A stretch of DNA of 64,000 nt from Ancylobacter defluvii (GTDB lineage: Bacteria; Pseudomonadota; Alphaproteobacteria; Rhizobiales; Xanthobacteraceae): contig NZ_JAHBGD010000024.1 of NCBI RefSeq assembly GCF_018390605.1, forward strand, positions 496,001-560,000, read 5' to 3'. How positions within the stretch are numbered: position 1 is the stretch's first letter; every line of letters starts with the position of its first letter. Both the position numbers and the translations under genes were made by a program. This document shows, in pieces, positions 17,298 through 25,366 of this stretch. Under the pieces are notes generated by a model. That model did not search any database, was not told where the DNA came from, and worked only from the letters and a program-made list of their open reading frames with translations.

Positions 17298-18224
17298 GTG
17301 ACCATCTATCTGCCGATCGCCGAACTGCCGGTGAACATCTTCACCCTGCTCGCCCTGGGCATCGCGGTGGGCTTCATCTCCGGCATGTTCGGGGTAGGCG
17401 GCGGCTTCCTGATGACGCCGCTGCTCATTTTCCTCGGCGTCGCGCCGGCTGTGGCGGTGGCGAGCGTATCGACCCACATGGCCGCCTCGTCGTTTTCCGG
17501 CACGCTCAATTATCTGCGACGAAAACTGGTCGATGTGCAGCTGGGGCTCGTCCTGCTCGCCGGCGGGCTCACTGGCACGTTGACGGGCGTGCTCACCTTC
17601 ATGCTGCTGCGCCGCTTCGGCCAGCTCGACCTGTTCATCGCCATTTCCTACATCGTGCTGCTCGGCACCATCGGCACGCTGATGGTGATCGAGAGCCTGC
17701 GGGTGCTGCTCCGCAACTGGCGAGGCGAGCCGACGCGGGTGCGTCGCCCGGGCGCGCATCCGTGGTTCCTGCGCATGCCGTTCAAGATGCGCTTCCGCCA
17801 GTCGCGCATCTATGTCTCGATCATTCCGGTCATCGTCATCGGCTTCTCCATCGGCTTTCTCGGCGCGGTGATGGGCATCGGCGGCGGCTTCCTGCTGGTC
17901 CCGGCGCTGATCTATCTCCTGCGCGTGCCGACGCTGACCTCGGTCGCCACCTCGCTGATGCTCACCCTCGTCACCATGGCGGCGGCAATCGTCATGCATG
18001 CGGTGCTGAACCAGACCGTGGATGCGGTGCTGGGTCTGGTCCTGATGGTCGGCGGCACCATAGGCGCCCAGTTCGGCGCCCGCGCCGGCCAGGCGATGAA
18101 GGCGGAAAACCTGCGCCTGCTGCTCGGCCTGCTGGTGCTCGGCGTCGGGCTGCGGGTCGCCATCGACCAGATCCGGCAGCCCACCGATCTCTATGCCGTT
18201 ACACTCGACGAGGCGAACCGGTGA
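17298..18224 (+). CDS. TauE/SafE family sulfite/anion exporter
   Basis: The 308-residue inner-membrane protein contains two copies of the TauE/SafE repeat, each with a glycine-rich turn (MFGVGGGFLMTP near residue 33 and MGIGGGFLLVP near 193), separated by a basic cytoplasmic loop. About eight membrane helices are visible. Family members export sulfite, sulfoacetate or other small anions; the substrate here is unknown. It starts at a GTG and its stop overlaps the GTG start of the TIGR02186-type gene by four bases. The pairing with that family is recurrent in alphaproteobacteria and points to one functional unit. Confidence 0.9.
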   Translation: MTIYLPIAELPVNIFTLLALGIAVGFISGMFGVGGGFLMTPLLIFLGVAPAVAVASVSTHMAASSFSGTLNYLRRKLVDVQLGLVLLAGGLTGTLTGVLTFMLLRRFGQLDLFIAISYIVLLGTIGTLMVIESLRVLLRNWRGEPTRVRRPGAHPWFLRMPFKMRFRQSRIYVSIIPVIVIGFSIGFLGAVMGIGGGFLLVPALIYLLRVPTLTSVATSLMLTLVTMAAAIVMHAVLNQTVDAVLGLVLMVGGTIGAQFGARAGQAMKAENLRLLLGLLVLGVGLRVAIDQIRQPTDLYAVTLDEANR

Positions 18225-19018
18225 GGCGCGCCGCCGCCCTTGTCCTGTCCGGCCTCGCGGCATGGGGCCTCCTCGCGCTCGCGCCCGCCCATGCGCAGCC
18301 GGCGGCGCCGGAGCGGCAAGATCTCGTGCTGTCGCTCTCCAAGCCGCGGGTGACGATCACCTCCAGCTTCTCTGGCGACAGCATCGTACTGTTCGGCGTC
18401 GCGCCCGACGATGCCGATGGTGCAGCGCCGCCGGATGTCGTCGTCACGGTGCGCGGGCCGAATGCGAGCTTCGTCACCTGGAGAAAAGCGCGCCGTTTCG
18501 GCCTGTGGACCAATGTCGAGAGCCGCTCCTTCCTCGCCGCTCCATCCTATCTCGCCGTGCTGAGCAACCGCCCGCCCGCCGAGATGGCGGATGCCGACAC
18601 GCTCCGGCAGGAACAGGCCGGCTTCACCAATAATCACCTGCTGCAACGTGTCGGACCCGATTATGCCGACGTGGTGACGGGCGACCCGTTCCGGCAGGCC
18701 TTCCTGCGGGTGAAGCAGGCGCAGGGGCTGTATTTCGAGCGCACCGCCGCAGTGGAGTTCATCGCCCCGCATGTGTTCCGCACCGTCATTCCGATCCCCG
18801 GCATCGCTCCCATCGGCACCTATGATGTGCAGGTGAAGCTGTTCCAGAACGGCGAACGCCTTGCCAGCGGCATGCTGCCGCTGGAGGTGGCCAAGATCGA
18901 TTTCGAGCAATCGGTCGCCACCGCCGCGCAGGACCATTCGCTGCTCTATGGCCTCGCCACCATGCTCGGCGCGCTCGCCGTCGGCTTCGTCGCCAATCTG
19001 ATGTTCCGCCGCGACTGA
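18221..19018 (+). CDS. TIGR02186 family exported/transmembrane protein
   Basis: The 265-residue protein has a signal peptide (about residues 1-25), a beta-rich extracytoplasmic domain and one C-terminal membrane helix (about 240-260) followed by MFRRD. The patterns LVLSLSKPRVTITSSFSGDSIVLFG, near the mature N-terminus, and GLYFERTAAVEF match the TIGR02186 family, whose genes sit beside TauE-type transporters. It starts at a GTG overlapping the transporter stop (GTGA), so translation is coupled. It may be an accessory subunit presenting substrate or stabilising the transporter, but no function has been read from sequence. Confidence 0.82.
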   Translation: MRRAAALVLSGLAAWGLLALAPAHAQPAAPERQDLVLSLSKPRVTITSSFSGDSIVLFGVAPDDADGAAPPDVVVTVRGPNASFVTWRKARRFGLWTNVESRSFLAAPSYLAVLSNRPPAEMADADTLRQEQAGFTNNHLLQRVGPDYADVVTGDPFRQAFLRVKQAQGLYFERTAAVEFIAPHVFRTVIPIPGIAPIGTYDVQVKLFQNGERLASGMLPLEVAKIDFEQSVATAAQDHSLLYGLATMLGALAVGFVANLMFRRD

Positions 19019-19021
19019 GCG

Positions 19022-20452
19022 CTAGAGCACCGGCTCCGGCGCATAGGCGACGCCGGCCAGCTCCAGCGCCCGTGCCGCTCGCAGCGCGGCATCCTCCCGC
19101 CACGGCGCGGCGATCAGCTGCACGCCGATCGGCAGCGGCTCCTCCGTCGGAATCGGCGCCGCCACCACCGGCAGGCCGATGAAGGAGATCGGCTGGGTGT
19201 AGATGCCGATATTCGGCCGCACCAGCATCTCCTTGCCGTCGAGCACGAAGGTCACCTGCCCGCTCCTCGGCGCCGGCACCGGCGTCGCGGGGGCGATCAG
19301 CACGTCGAACTCGGCGAACAGCTCCAGCGCCCGGTCGTGGAACCAGCGGCGGAAGTTCTGCGCCTTCACGATCATCCCGGCGGGCAACACCGCGCCGGCA
19401 AGCAGCCGCTCGCGCACGGCAGGGTCGAAATCGGCCGGCTGGTCGCGCAGCCGCTCGCGATGCAGCGCCGCGCCCTCCGCCATGCTGATCAGATAGGCGC
19501 TCGCCCGCGCCCTCTCGGCCTCAGGCAGTTCGACAGTGCGCACGGCACCGAGCGCCGCGGCGGCGCGGGCGACGGCGTCATAGGCTTGCGGTGTACCCTG
19601 CCGGGCAAACCAGCCGCCCAGAATCCCGACGCGCAGGCCGTCGGCACCGCGCTCCAGCTCCGGCAGCGTCGGCAGCGCCGAGACATCGGCCACCGCCGGA
19701 TCCTCCGCATCGGCGCCGGTGAGCGCGTCATAGGTCGCGGCGAGGTCGGCGACGTTGCGGGCGAAGGGGCCGAGATGGTCGAGGCTCGCCACGAAGGGAA
19801 AGCTGCGCGCCCGCGACAGCCGGCCATAGGTCGGCTTCAGCCCGAAGATGCCGCAGAAGGAGGACGGCACCCGGATCGAGCCGTTGGTATCGGAGCCGAG
19901 CGACAGCGGCACCAGCTTGCCGCCCACCGCCGAGCCCGACCCGCCGGAGGAGCCGCCGGACATGTGCCCGAGATCGTGCGGGTTGCGGGAATTACCGGCA
20001 TGAATGTTCTCGCCGGTGAAATCATAGGCATATTCGCCCATGTTGAGCGCACCGAGGCACACAGCGCCGGCGGCGACCATCCGCTCCACCAGCGTCGCAT
20101 CCCGGGCTGCCGCCGGCCGGTCCTTGTTGATCTTCGAGCCGGCGAGCGTCGGCAGACCCTTGAGATCGAAAAGGTTCTTCACCGCGAAGGGTACGCCGGC
20201 CAGCGGTCCGAGCGCCTTCCCCGCTGCCCGCGCGGCATCGAGAGCGTCGGCCTCGGCCAATGCACGCACCGCAGTGACGTGGGTAAAGGCGTTGAGCCTG
20301 GGATCGACCACTCCGATTCGTGCCAGCGCCGCCTCGCAAATGGCACGGGCGGACACGCGGCCGGAGCGCACCGCCTCCGCAATGGCGAGAGCCGGCCCCG
20401 CGGCGAGCTCGGCGATGGTGGAAGGCGAATGCTCCTGCACTGTTGCGCTCAT
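19022..20452 (-). CDS. atzE: AtzE-type amidase (1-carboxybiuret hydrolase subunit family)
   Basis: The 476-residue protein is an amidase-signature enzyme with the Ser-cisSer-Lys triad. Lys92 is in AVKNLFD, Ser168 is in the GGSSGGSG signature, and the nucleophile Ser192 is in DTNGSIRVP, a variant typical of the AtzE branch. AtzE removes the carboxybiuret amide in cyanuric acid breakdown and needs the small partner AtzG. An AtzG-like gene overlaps its start by four bases here, which supports this branch over GatA. No atzD or atzF is present, so the true substrate may be another small amide or ureide. It converges with the TIGR02186 gene. Confidence 0.85.
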   Translation of the reverse strand: MSATVQEHSPSTIAELAAGPALAIAEAVRSGRVSARAICEAALARIGVVDPRLNAFTHVTAVRALAEADALDAARAAGKALGPLAGVPFAVKNLFDLKGLPTLAGSKINKDRPAAARDATLVERMVAAGAVCLGALNMGEYAYDFTGENIHAGNSRNPHDLGHMSGGSSGGSGSAVGGKLVPLSLGSDTNGSIRVPSSFCGIFGLKPTYGRLSRARSFPFVASLDHLGPFARNVADLAATYDALTGADAEDPAVADVSALPTLPELERGADGLRVGILGGWFARQGTPQAYDAVARAAAALGAVRTVELPEAERARASAYLISMAEGAALHRERLRDQPADFDPAVRERLLAGAVLPAGMIVKAQNFRRWFHDRALELFAEFDVLIAPATPVPAPRSGQVTFVLDGKEMLVRPNIGIYTQPISFIGLPVVAAPIPTEEPLPIGVQLIAAPWREDAALRAARALELAGVAYAPEPVL

Positions 20453-20652
20453 GGCCGATACACCGGGGCCGGCTCCGCCTCGTCGGGAAGCTCGAAGTCG
20501 AGCACCAGCCTGCCCATCTCCAGCGCGGTATGAAGATGCATCAGCACCCTCGGCCGCAGCCCTGCCTCCAGCGGCAGGTCGGCAAGCGCCAGCGCCGCAT
20601 CGAGATAGGCTCCGAGATCGCCGGGCTCCCCGCCCGTCCGGTTATCCGTCAC
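20449..20652 (-). CDS. atzG: AtzG-like small subunit (DUF4089)
   Basis: The 67-residue acidic protein fits the DUF4089/AtzG family: a short helical body (LDAALALADLPLEAGLRP) and the C-terminal signature VLDFELPDEAEPAPVYRP, seen here in two parts. AtzG binds AtzE in a GatCA-like heterotetramer and is needed for its stability. The stop codon overlaps the atzE start (ATGA), so the two subunits are made together. It is easily missed because of its length. Confidence 0.85.
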   Translation of the reverse strand: MTDNRTGGEPGDLGAYLDAALALADLPLEAGLRPRVLMHLHTALEMGRLVLDFELPDEAEPAPVYRP

Positions 20653-20817
20653 ATCCGCCTCCCTGATGCCACAGCACGCTTAATTCAGGAAACGTGCCAT
20701 GGCTGCGGGAGTGCGGCGAGGCGACGTTTGGCATCTATCCCAAGGATTTTGCATCCGATGGCTTGGCGGCCTTGCAAAGCGGCACTCGCCCGATTAGGTT
20801 CCGCGCCGTTCTGGCAT

Positions 20818-20894
20818 GCAGGTGTAGCTCAGTTGGTTAGAGCGCCGGTCTGTGGAACCGGAGGTCGGTGGTTCGAGCCCACCCACCTGTACCA
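20818..20894 (+). tRNA. tRNA-His (GTG)
   Basis: A complete 77-nt cloverleaf is visible. The acceptor stem (20818-20824) pairs with CACCTGT, the D arm contains AGTTGGTTA, and the anticodon loop CTGTGGA gives anticodon GUG (His). A standard T arm with TTCGAGC and an encoded CCA end at 20891-20894 complete it. The base before the acceptor is T and the discriminator is A73, so the usual G-1:C73 pair of tRNA-His is missing. This is the known alphaproteobacterial variant recognised by their divergent HisRS. Confidence 0.96.
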
Positions 20895-21049
20895 CAAAAT
20901 AACAGAACGACATCAAGAGCTTAATAAGACGACGGCGACCTAGGCGCCCGATAAGGCGGCTTCTGGCGACGACTGACGGAATCCTTGAATTCAACGCGTT
21001 GCACACGGCGCCAAAGATCAGTGCAACACGGACGCTAGGAACTCGCTAT

Positions 21050-21292
21050 ATGAAAAGCCCGACGACCCGCCGCCCGATGGGTTCGGCCAGAGACGCCGCC
21101 GAGGCCGCCTTCAAGGCCGCGACGGCAAAGCCGGCAGCGGACTTGCCTGTTGCCAAGGCGCCTCCGCTGCCGAATGCAAAGGAACTCGTTTCCGTTCGGC
21201 TCGATCGCGAGGTGCTGGCGCACTTTCAGGAGGCGGGAGCGGGATGGCAGGAGCGCATCAACGCCGCACTGCGCAAGGCCGCCGGGCTTTGA
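21050..21292 (+). CDS. BrnA-like antitoxin family protein, no toxin partner seen
   Basis: The 80-residue protein ends in VSVRLDREVLAHFQEAGAGWQERINAALRKAAG, read here in two halves. This is the ribbon-helix-helix-like segment typical of BrnA antitoxins and related COG3514 proteins (VSVRLD, then a GWQ.RIN block). The N-terminal half is Ala/Pro-rich. BrnA normally neutralises and autoregulates the BrnT RNase toxin encoded just upstream, but only a tRNA and 150 bases of non-coding DNA lie there. The ATG at 21050 has AGGA nine bases upstream. It could be an orphan regulator or a relic. Confidence 0.75.
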   Translation: MKSPTTRRPMGSARDAAEAAFKAATAKPAADLPVAKAPPLPNAKELVSVRLDREVLAHFQEAGAGWQERINAALRKAAGL

Positions 21293-21367
21293 ACGACTGG
21301 GGCGCCCGTATTCTCGGCGCGGCTGACGCCCCTTGAAACAGATCCACTCGCCGAGTACAGGGCGTAA

Positions 21368-21670
21368 ATGAAAATCAACGACACCTTCGAAGACCGCCGC
21401 CGGACCGCCGAAGCCTCCAAAGCTCGGCTGCTGGCCAAGCTGAAAGAAATGCCCAAGGCAGACGATCCGGCCGTGATCGCTCGCAACGAAGCGCGGAAGG
21501 CCGAGAAAGAAGCTCGCCTCGCAGCCAAGATCGCCCGCCAGGAAGCTGCGGCGGCCGAAAAACTGGCCAACCAGATCGCCGCCGCCGAACGCGCCGCCGC
21601 TCTGGAAGCTGATGCCAAGGCGAAACGCGACGCGCGTTACGCGGCCCGGAAGGAACGCGCTGGCAAGTGA
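21368..21670 (+). CDS. DUF6481-like highly charged helical protein
   Basis: The 100-residue protein is almost entirely a predicted charged helix or coiled coil rich in Ala, Lys, Glu and Arg (for example ARNEARKAEKEARLAAKIA). It opens with the family-like DTFEDRRRTAEASKARLLAKLK, read here in pieces. I assign it tentatively to DUF6481, small alphaproteobacterial proteins of unknown role. It has no membrane or secretion signal. It lies 75 bases after the BrnA-like gene on the same strand. Confidence 0.7.
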   Translation: MKINDTFEDRRRTAEASKARLLAKLKEMPKADDPAVIARNEARKAEKEARLAAKIARQEAAAAEKLANQIAAAERAAALEADAKAKRDARYAARKERAGK

Positions 21671-22229
21671 TCGCCAGCAAGTAAACTGTGCAAGTAAGCG
21701 ACTGCCGTCGCGGCGGTCGCTTCAGCCCATACTGGCCCGCGTGAACTCCCGCACCGTCTTGTGACCGACGGTGCGCCGGCCGTTTGTGCGCTTGCCGCGT
21801 CCGCCAAGGTAGCGCCTCCCGGCACGCTCAAGCCAGCCGAGCGGCCCTCCAGGATCGTCCCCGTCACGCCCTCCTGTTCCCAGGAACCTGAGATCCTCCA
21901 GCAAGCGCCGGTGCCCCGCGGGGCGCGGCAGCCTGCGGAGAATGGGTTCGGCAGCTGACACTGATCTCCACATTAGGCAAAAGGAGATCATGTATATGAT
22001 TTCATTATGCCACCATAATGGAGCGATCTAAAATTCAATCAACGAATTTTTAATGATCTTATCGCTATAAACTCGATCTAAATCCCGAGTTATTATGTAT
22101 AGATCGACAAAAATACATCATTAATCTAAAAATTTTGCGCGGTTGAAGCCACGACGACCGGCGTCAACAGCACCAAATCCGATTTCTTCGCCCTGTTTAA
22201 CCATAGAACAGACGCCCTAGGTCACCAGG
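21671..22229. other. Gene-poor strip with AT-rich segment
   Basis: No supported gene lies here. The part from about 21960 to 22150 is the most A/T-rich stretch of the window, with repeated GATCTAAA-like words (near 22023 and 22074) and a short palindromic word around 22000. A minus-strand reading frame at 21722-21991 has no family resemblance. The strip looks like decayed or acquired DNA leading into the Hint pseudogene, or that gene's lost promoter and 5' end. Confidence 0.5.
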
Positions 22230-22232
22230 CCG

Positions 22233-22901
22233 CAAGACACCTATCTCGGCTTCATCGGAGGCGGATATGCGATGCGGCTGCCCTACGGTGAATATTTTCT
22301 CTGTACCAATGAGACCGATCTGGAAGCGGACGTTCCCTTCACCATCAACACGATCGATGCGTTCGTCCTGTGTTTTCTGTCCGGCACATTGAACGCCACT
22401 TCGAGTGGCCCGGCGGCGATCGAAGCGCTTAAGGCCGGCGATCTCGTGCTTACCGCCGACGAAACAGCCAAGCAGGTGCGTCAGCTCGCACGTCAGGCCA
22501 TTTCCACTATCTTCGCCGATCCCCCCTGATGATGGTGTCGATCCGGATCCTTGCCTGAGCAGTCGGCGACCAGATGCCGAAGCGCGACCTCTTCGTCTTG
22601 CCCAACTCGCATTATTGGAGTTGGGCTGCTGATCCATGCCGGGCGCTGGTGGTACCGCCCTCGTGCGCCACGCCGACATGCCGACGAGCTTCGTCTATTT
22701 CCATGTCGAACTCGATGACCATTCGCTGGTATTCACCGAGGGCGTGCCCGCCGAACCCCTCGTCGACAACGTCTCGCGGCGGCGTTTCGACAACTGGGAC
22801 GAGGCACCGGCAGCGCCGAAATCGACCTGCCCCGCGTCCAGTCGGCGCGTCAGCTGCCGAACTCCCTCCGCGCCCAGCTGACGGGACGCGCGGCCGCGTG
22901 A
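22233..22901 (+). pseudogene. Frameshifted Hint-domain protein remnant
   Basis: Consecutive pieces in all three forward frames join into one Hint (Hedgehog/intein) domain of the type found in alphaproteobacterial adhesin-like proteins. The first piece reads IDAFVLCFLSGT and IEALKAGDLVLTAD in one frame to about 22529. Next comes QMPKRDLFVLP in a second frame near 22571. Then DMPTSFVYFHVELDDHSL and FVEGVPAEP-like sequence through RRRFDNWDE appear in a third frame from 22636. The end returns to the first frame near 22821 with IDLPRVQSARQLPNSLRAQL before a stop. At least three or four frame changes plus an internal stop mean no intact product. The N-terminus is also lost. Confidence 0.8.
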
Positions 22902-23101
22902 CCCTAGGGGCGGGGTGACTGGCCCGACCTGCTCTACCCGTTTCGGCACCCCCACCTCGGAGCACCGATTTCACCTCGACCCGGCCAAGTGGCGGGGCGC
23001 CCCGTGCAGTTGAGGAAGCCCGAGCACGCGCTATTGATTACCTTGCGCGATATCCGCGGCCTTACTCTTGGCGTGGTCGGTGATCTTGGCGAGGTGAAGC
23101 G

Positions 23102-23389
23102 ATGCGTACCCTTTTTCTATCCCTTCCTTTCCTGCTCATGGCGTCGTCGGCCTTTGCCCAGGCGATGCCGAACTCGCTGAACATGACATGCGCCGCCACC
23201 AGCGCCCTTGTCAGCCAGCGTGGCGCGATCGTCATCGGCACCGGCCCGAACATTTTCGATCGCTACGTCGCCAATCAGCGCTACTGCAACAACCAGCAGA
23301 CCACGACACCGGCCTGGTTGCAGACCTCGGATCAGGCGCAGTGCTTCGTCGGCTATCGCTGCCGCGATCGGCTCTTCCACTCGCGCTGA
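23102..23389 (+). CDS. Small secreted protein with signal peptide
   Basis: The 95-residue protein has a clear signal peptide (MRTLFLSLPFLLMASSAFA, cleavage before QAMPN). The mature domain of about 76 residues contains four cysteines (in MTCAAT, RYCNNQ, QCFVGY and YRCRD), likely two disulfides. The motif IVIGTGPNIFDRYVAN is distinctive, and I believe similar hypothetical proteins are common in rhizobia, but I know no function. GAGG lies at a proper distance from the ATG. A perfect hairpin terminator follows. Confidence 0.8.
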   Translation: MRTLFLSLPFLLMASSAFAQAMPNSLNMTCAATSALVSQRGAIVIGTGPNIFDRYVANQRYCNNQQTTTPAWLQTSDQAQCFVGYRCRDRLFHSR

Positions 23390-23421
23390 GCGGAGCACGC
23401 CGACGGCCGGCCGGGCATGAA

Positions 23422-23446
23422 AAAGGCGGCGCCAAGCGCCGCCTTT
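23422..23446. terminator. Bidirectional hairpin terminator
   Basis: A perfect 11-bp stem (23422-23432 with 23436-23446) with a CAA loop has A-rich and T-rich flanks on its two sides. It lies between the convergent secreted-protein and universal-stress-protein genes and should work both ways. Confidence 0.8.
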
Positions 23447-23468
23447 CCGTCACCAAAGCCATCGCCGT

Positions 23469-24302
23469 TCAGTGCGCGAGCAGCAGCGGAACCGTCATGC
23501 GCTCCAGCATGTCGCGGGTGACGCCTCCCAGCACGAATTCGCGCAGCCGGGAATGGCCGTAACCACCCATCACCACCAGGTCGATATCGCGCTCGGCAAT
23601 TTCCTTCAGCAGCACATCGACAATGCCTTCGTCGCTCGCCGGCACCAGCCGGCGCAGCTCGACATTCTTCTCGTGACGCGACAGATGCTCGGCGAGATCG
23701 ACGCCGGGCAGCCGGCCCGGCTTGGATTTGCCGGTCTCCACCACCACGACCTCGACGAAATCCGCCTTCTCGACCAGCGGCCGTGCCTCGGCCACCGCGC
23801 GGGCGGAGGCGCGCCCACCATCCCAGGCCACGAGGATGCGGCGAACGGAGAAGGGCTTGGCCTGCTTCGTCGGCACCAGCAGCAATGAGCGGCCGGATTC
23901 GAACAGCACCGCCTCGGCGATCACCTCTTCAGGGCCCATCCGCTCCGGATCGGCCTGCCCGACGATGGCGAGATCAAACAGCCGCGCCATGGCGCCGATC
24001 TGCTCGGCGGCGCCGCCGGGCGTGCCGTCGATACTGCGCACCTCGGCGGTGATACCGACCGCGCGCGCCGCCTCGCCGAACCGGTCCACCGCCAGCTTGG
24101 CGAGCCGCTGCCCCTCGGCACGTTGCGCCTCCAAGAAATCAGTGGAAAAGGCTTCGGTGTAGACCGGCGGAATATCGATGTCGTAGCTGACCGCCACCGC
24201 GGTGAGATGCGCGCCCAGCGCCGCCGCCGCGGACACCGCATAATCCGAGGTGGCATCCACCCCCTCGCCGACGCCCAGGCTGACGAGAATATCCTTGATC
24301 AT
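23469..24302 (-). CDS. Tandem universal stress protein (UspA family)
   Basis: The 277-residue protein has two UspA-like domains. The first (about residues 1-150) begins MIKDILVSLG and is degenerate. The second (about 155-277) begins RRILVAWDGG and ends with the nucleotide-binding pattern VMGGYGHSRLREFVLGGVTRDMLERMTVPLLLAH, seen in two parts. The G-2x-G-9x-G(S/T) site is close to intact, so ATP binding is plausible. Start at 24302: GGAGGA lies six bases upstream, better than an in-frame GTG four codons earlier. It is divergent from thiX. Tandem Usp proteins act in general stress survival. Confidence 0.9.
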   Translation of the reverse strand: MIKDILVSLGVGEGVDATSDYAVSAAAALGAHLTAVAVSYDIDIPPVYTEAFSTDFLEAQRAEGQRLAKLAVDRFGEAARAVGITAEVRSIDGTPGGAAEQIGAMARLFDLAIVGQADPERMGPEEVIAEAVLFESGRSLLLVPTKQAKPFSVRRILVAWDGGRASARAVAEARPLVEKADFVEVVVVETGKSKPGRLPGVDLAEHLSRHEKNVELRRLVPASDEGIVDVLLKEIAERDIDLVVMGGYGHSRLREFVLGGVTRDMLERMTVPLLLAH

Positions 24303-24536
24303 GCCTTCCTCCACTTCGCAGATTTCATCTTTGTTACCTCCATCAAGTTGGTCCCGTATTGACCGGCGTCAAGCCCATTCGCCGCCCCCGAATATTTTCC
24401 ACCCCGACCGCTATCGATCCGCGAGAGGAAGACGCGGTAAGACGGCAAACCGAAGCCCTTCCGCCCCCGCTGGCGGTCCGGGTCCGTCTTTACCGGGCGC
24501 AGCGAATCCGGCGCGCCCTCGAATGGAGAACCTCTG

Positions 24537-25295
24537 ATGGCCGGGCTGGTGCGCGCCTGTCTCATCACGGCCCTGCTGCTGGGTCTATGGGAGATCTCTG
24601 TACGGCTCGCCGGTGTGCCGGCCTATATCCTGCCCGCTCCCTCGCGCATCGGGCTGGCGCTGTGGCTGAACCGCGGCGTGCTGTTCGACAACGCGCTGAT
24701 CACGCTCGGGGAAATGTTGCTCGGCCTCGTCTGCGGCAGCGCGCTCGGCATTGCCTGCGCCCTCGCCATGGCGACCTCCCCGACGGTGCGGCGGGCCATG
24801 CGGCCGGTGCTGCTGGTAGCGCAGGCGCTGCCGGTCTTCGCCATCGCACCGCTGCTGGTGATCTGGTTCGGCTTCGGCCTCGCCTCCAAGATCGTCATGG
24901 CGAGCCTGATCATCTTCTTTCCCGTTGCCTCCGCCTTCCATGACGGGCTGGCGCGCGCCGACCAGGGGCTGGTCGATCTCGGCCGTCTCTATGGTGCCGG
25001 CGATCTCGCCATGCTGCGCTTCATCCGTGTGCCCTCGGCGCTGCCGGCCCTCGCCTCCGGGCTGCGCGTCGCCACCGCGGTCGCACCGATCGGGGCAGTG
25101 GTCGGCGAATGGGTCGGCGCCTCGGCCGGGCTCGGTTATCTGATGATCTATTCCAACGCCCGCATGCAGACCGACATGGTATTCGCGGCACTCGCCATCC
25201 TGCTGGCCGTGGCGCTGATCCTGTTCGCCCTGGTCGACCGCGCCCTTGCCCGGCTGATCCCCTGGGCGCCGGAGACCGGTTCGGCCCGCGATTGA
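24537..25295 (+). CDS. thiX: ABC transporter permease, ThiX-like (HMP precursor uptake)
   Basis: The 252-residue inner-membrane permease has six or seven hydrophobic segments and the EAA loop (DLGRLYGAGDLAMLRFIRVPSALPALASGLR, split here by description) that contacts the ATPase. The motif VAPIGAVVGEWVGASAGLGYLM, again in part, is typical of the ThiX/SsuC group, and the ALxVxxAIAPLLVIWFG block supports it. I assign it to the ThiXYZ pyrimidine-precursor system because thiY lies 2.4 kb downstream behind a TPP riboswitch, but an SsuC/TauC-type role cannot be excluded. No ATPase gene adjoins it. GGAGAA precedes the ATG. Confidence 0.75.
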   Translation: MAGLVRACLITALLLGLWEISVRLAGVPAYILPAPSRIGLALWLNRGVLFDNALITLGEMLLGLVCGSALGIACALAMATSPTVRRAMRPVLLVAQALPVFAIAPLLVIWFGFGLASKIVMASLIIFFPVASAFHDGLARADQGLVDLGRLYGAGDLAMLRFIRVPSALPALASGLRVATAVAPIGAVVGEWVGASAGLGYLMIYSNARMQTDMVFAALAILLAVALILFALVDRALARLIPWAPETGSARD

Positions 25296-25366
25296 GCCCT
25301 CGCAGGCAGTGGACTTGAGATGTGGTAATGAGCGAGGCTGGCTTTCCGCCGATCCTGTGAGGATCC

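Noticed and set aside
21722..21991. Possible 89-residue gene on the minus strand
   Set aside because: It has no ribosome-binding site, no family resemblance and atypical sequence in a gene-poor strip.
20881..23500. Attachment-site duplicate of the tRNA-His 3' end
   Set aside because: I looked for a second copy of the T-arm/CCA end downstream and saw none; any island has lost its boundary or never existed.
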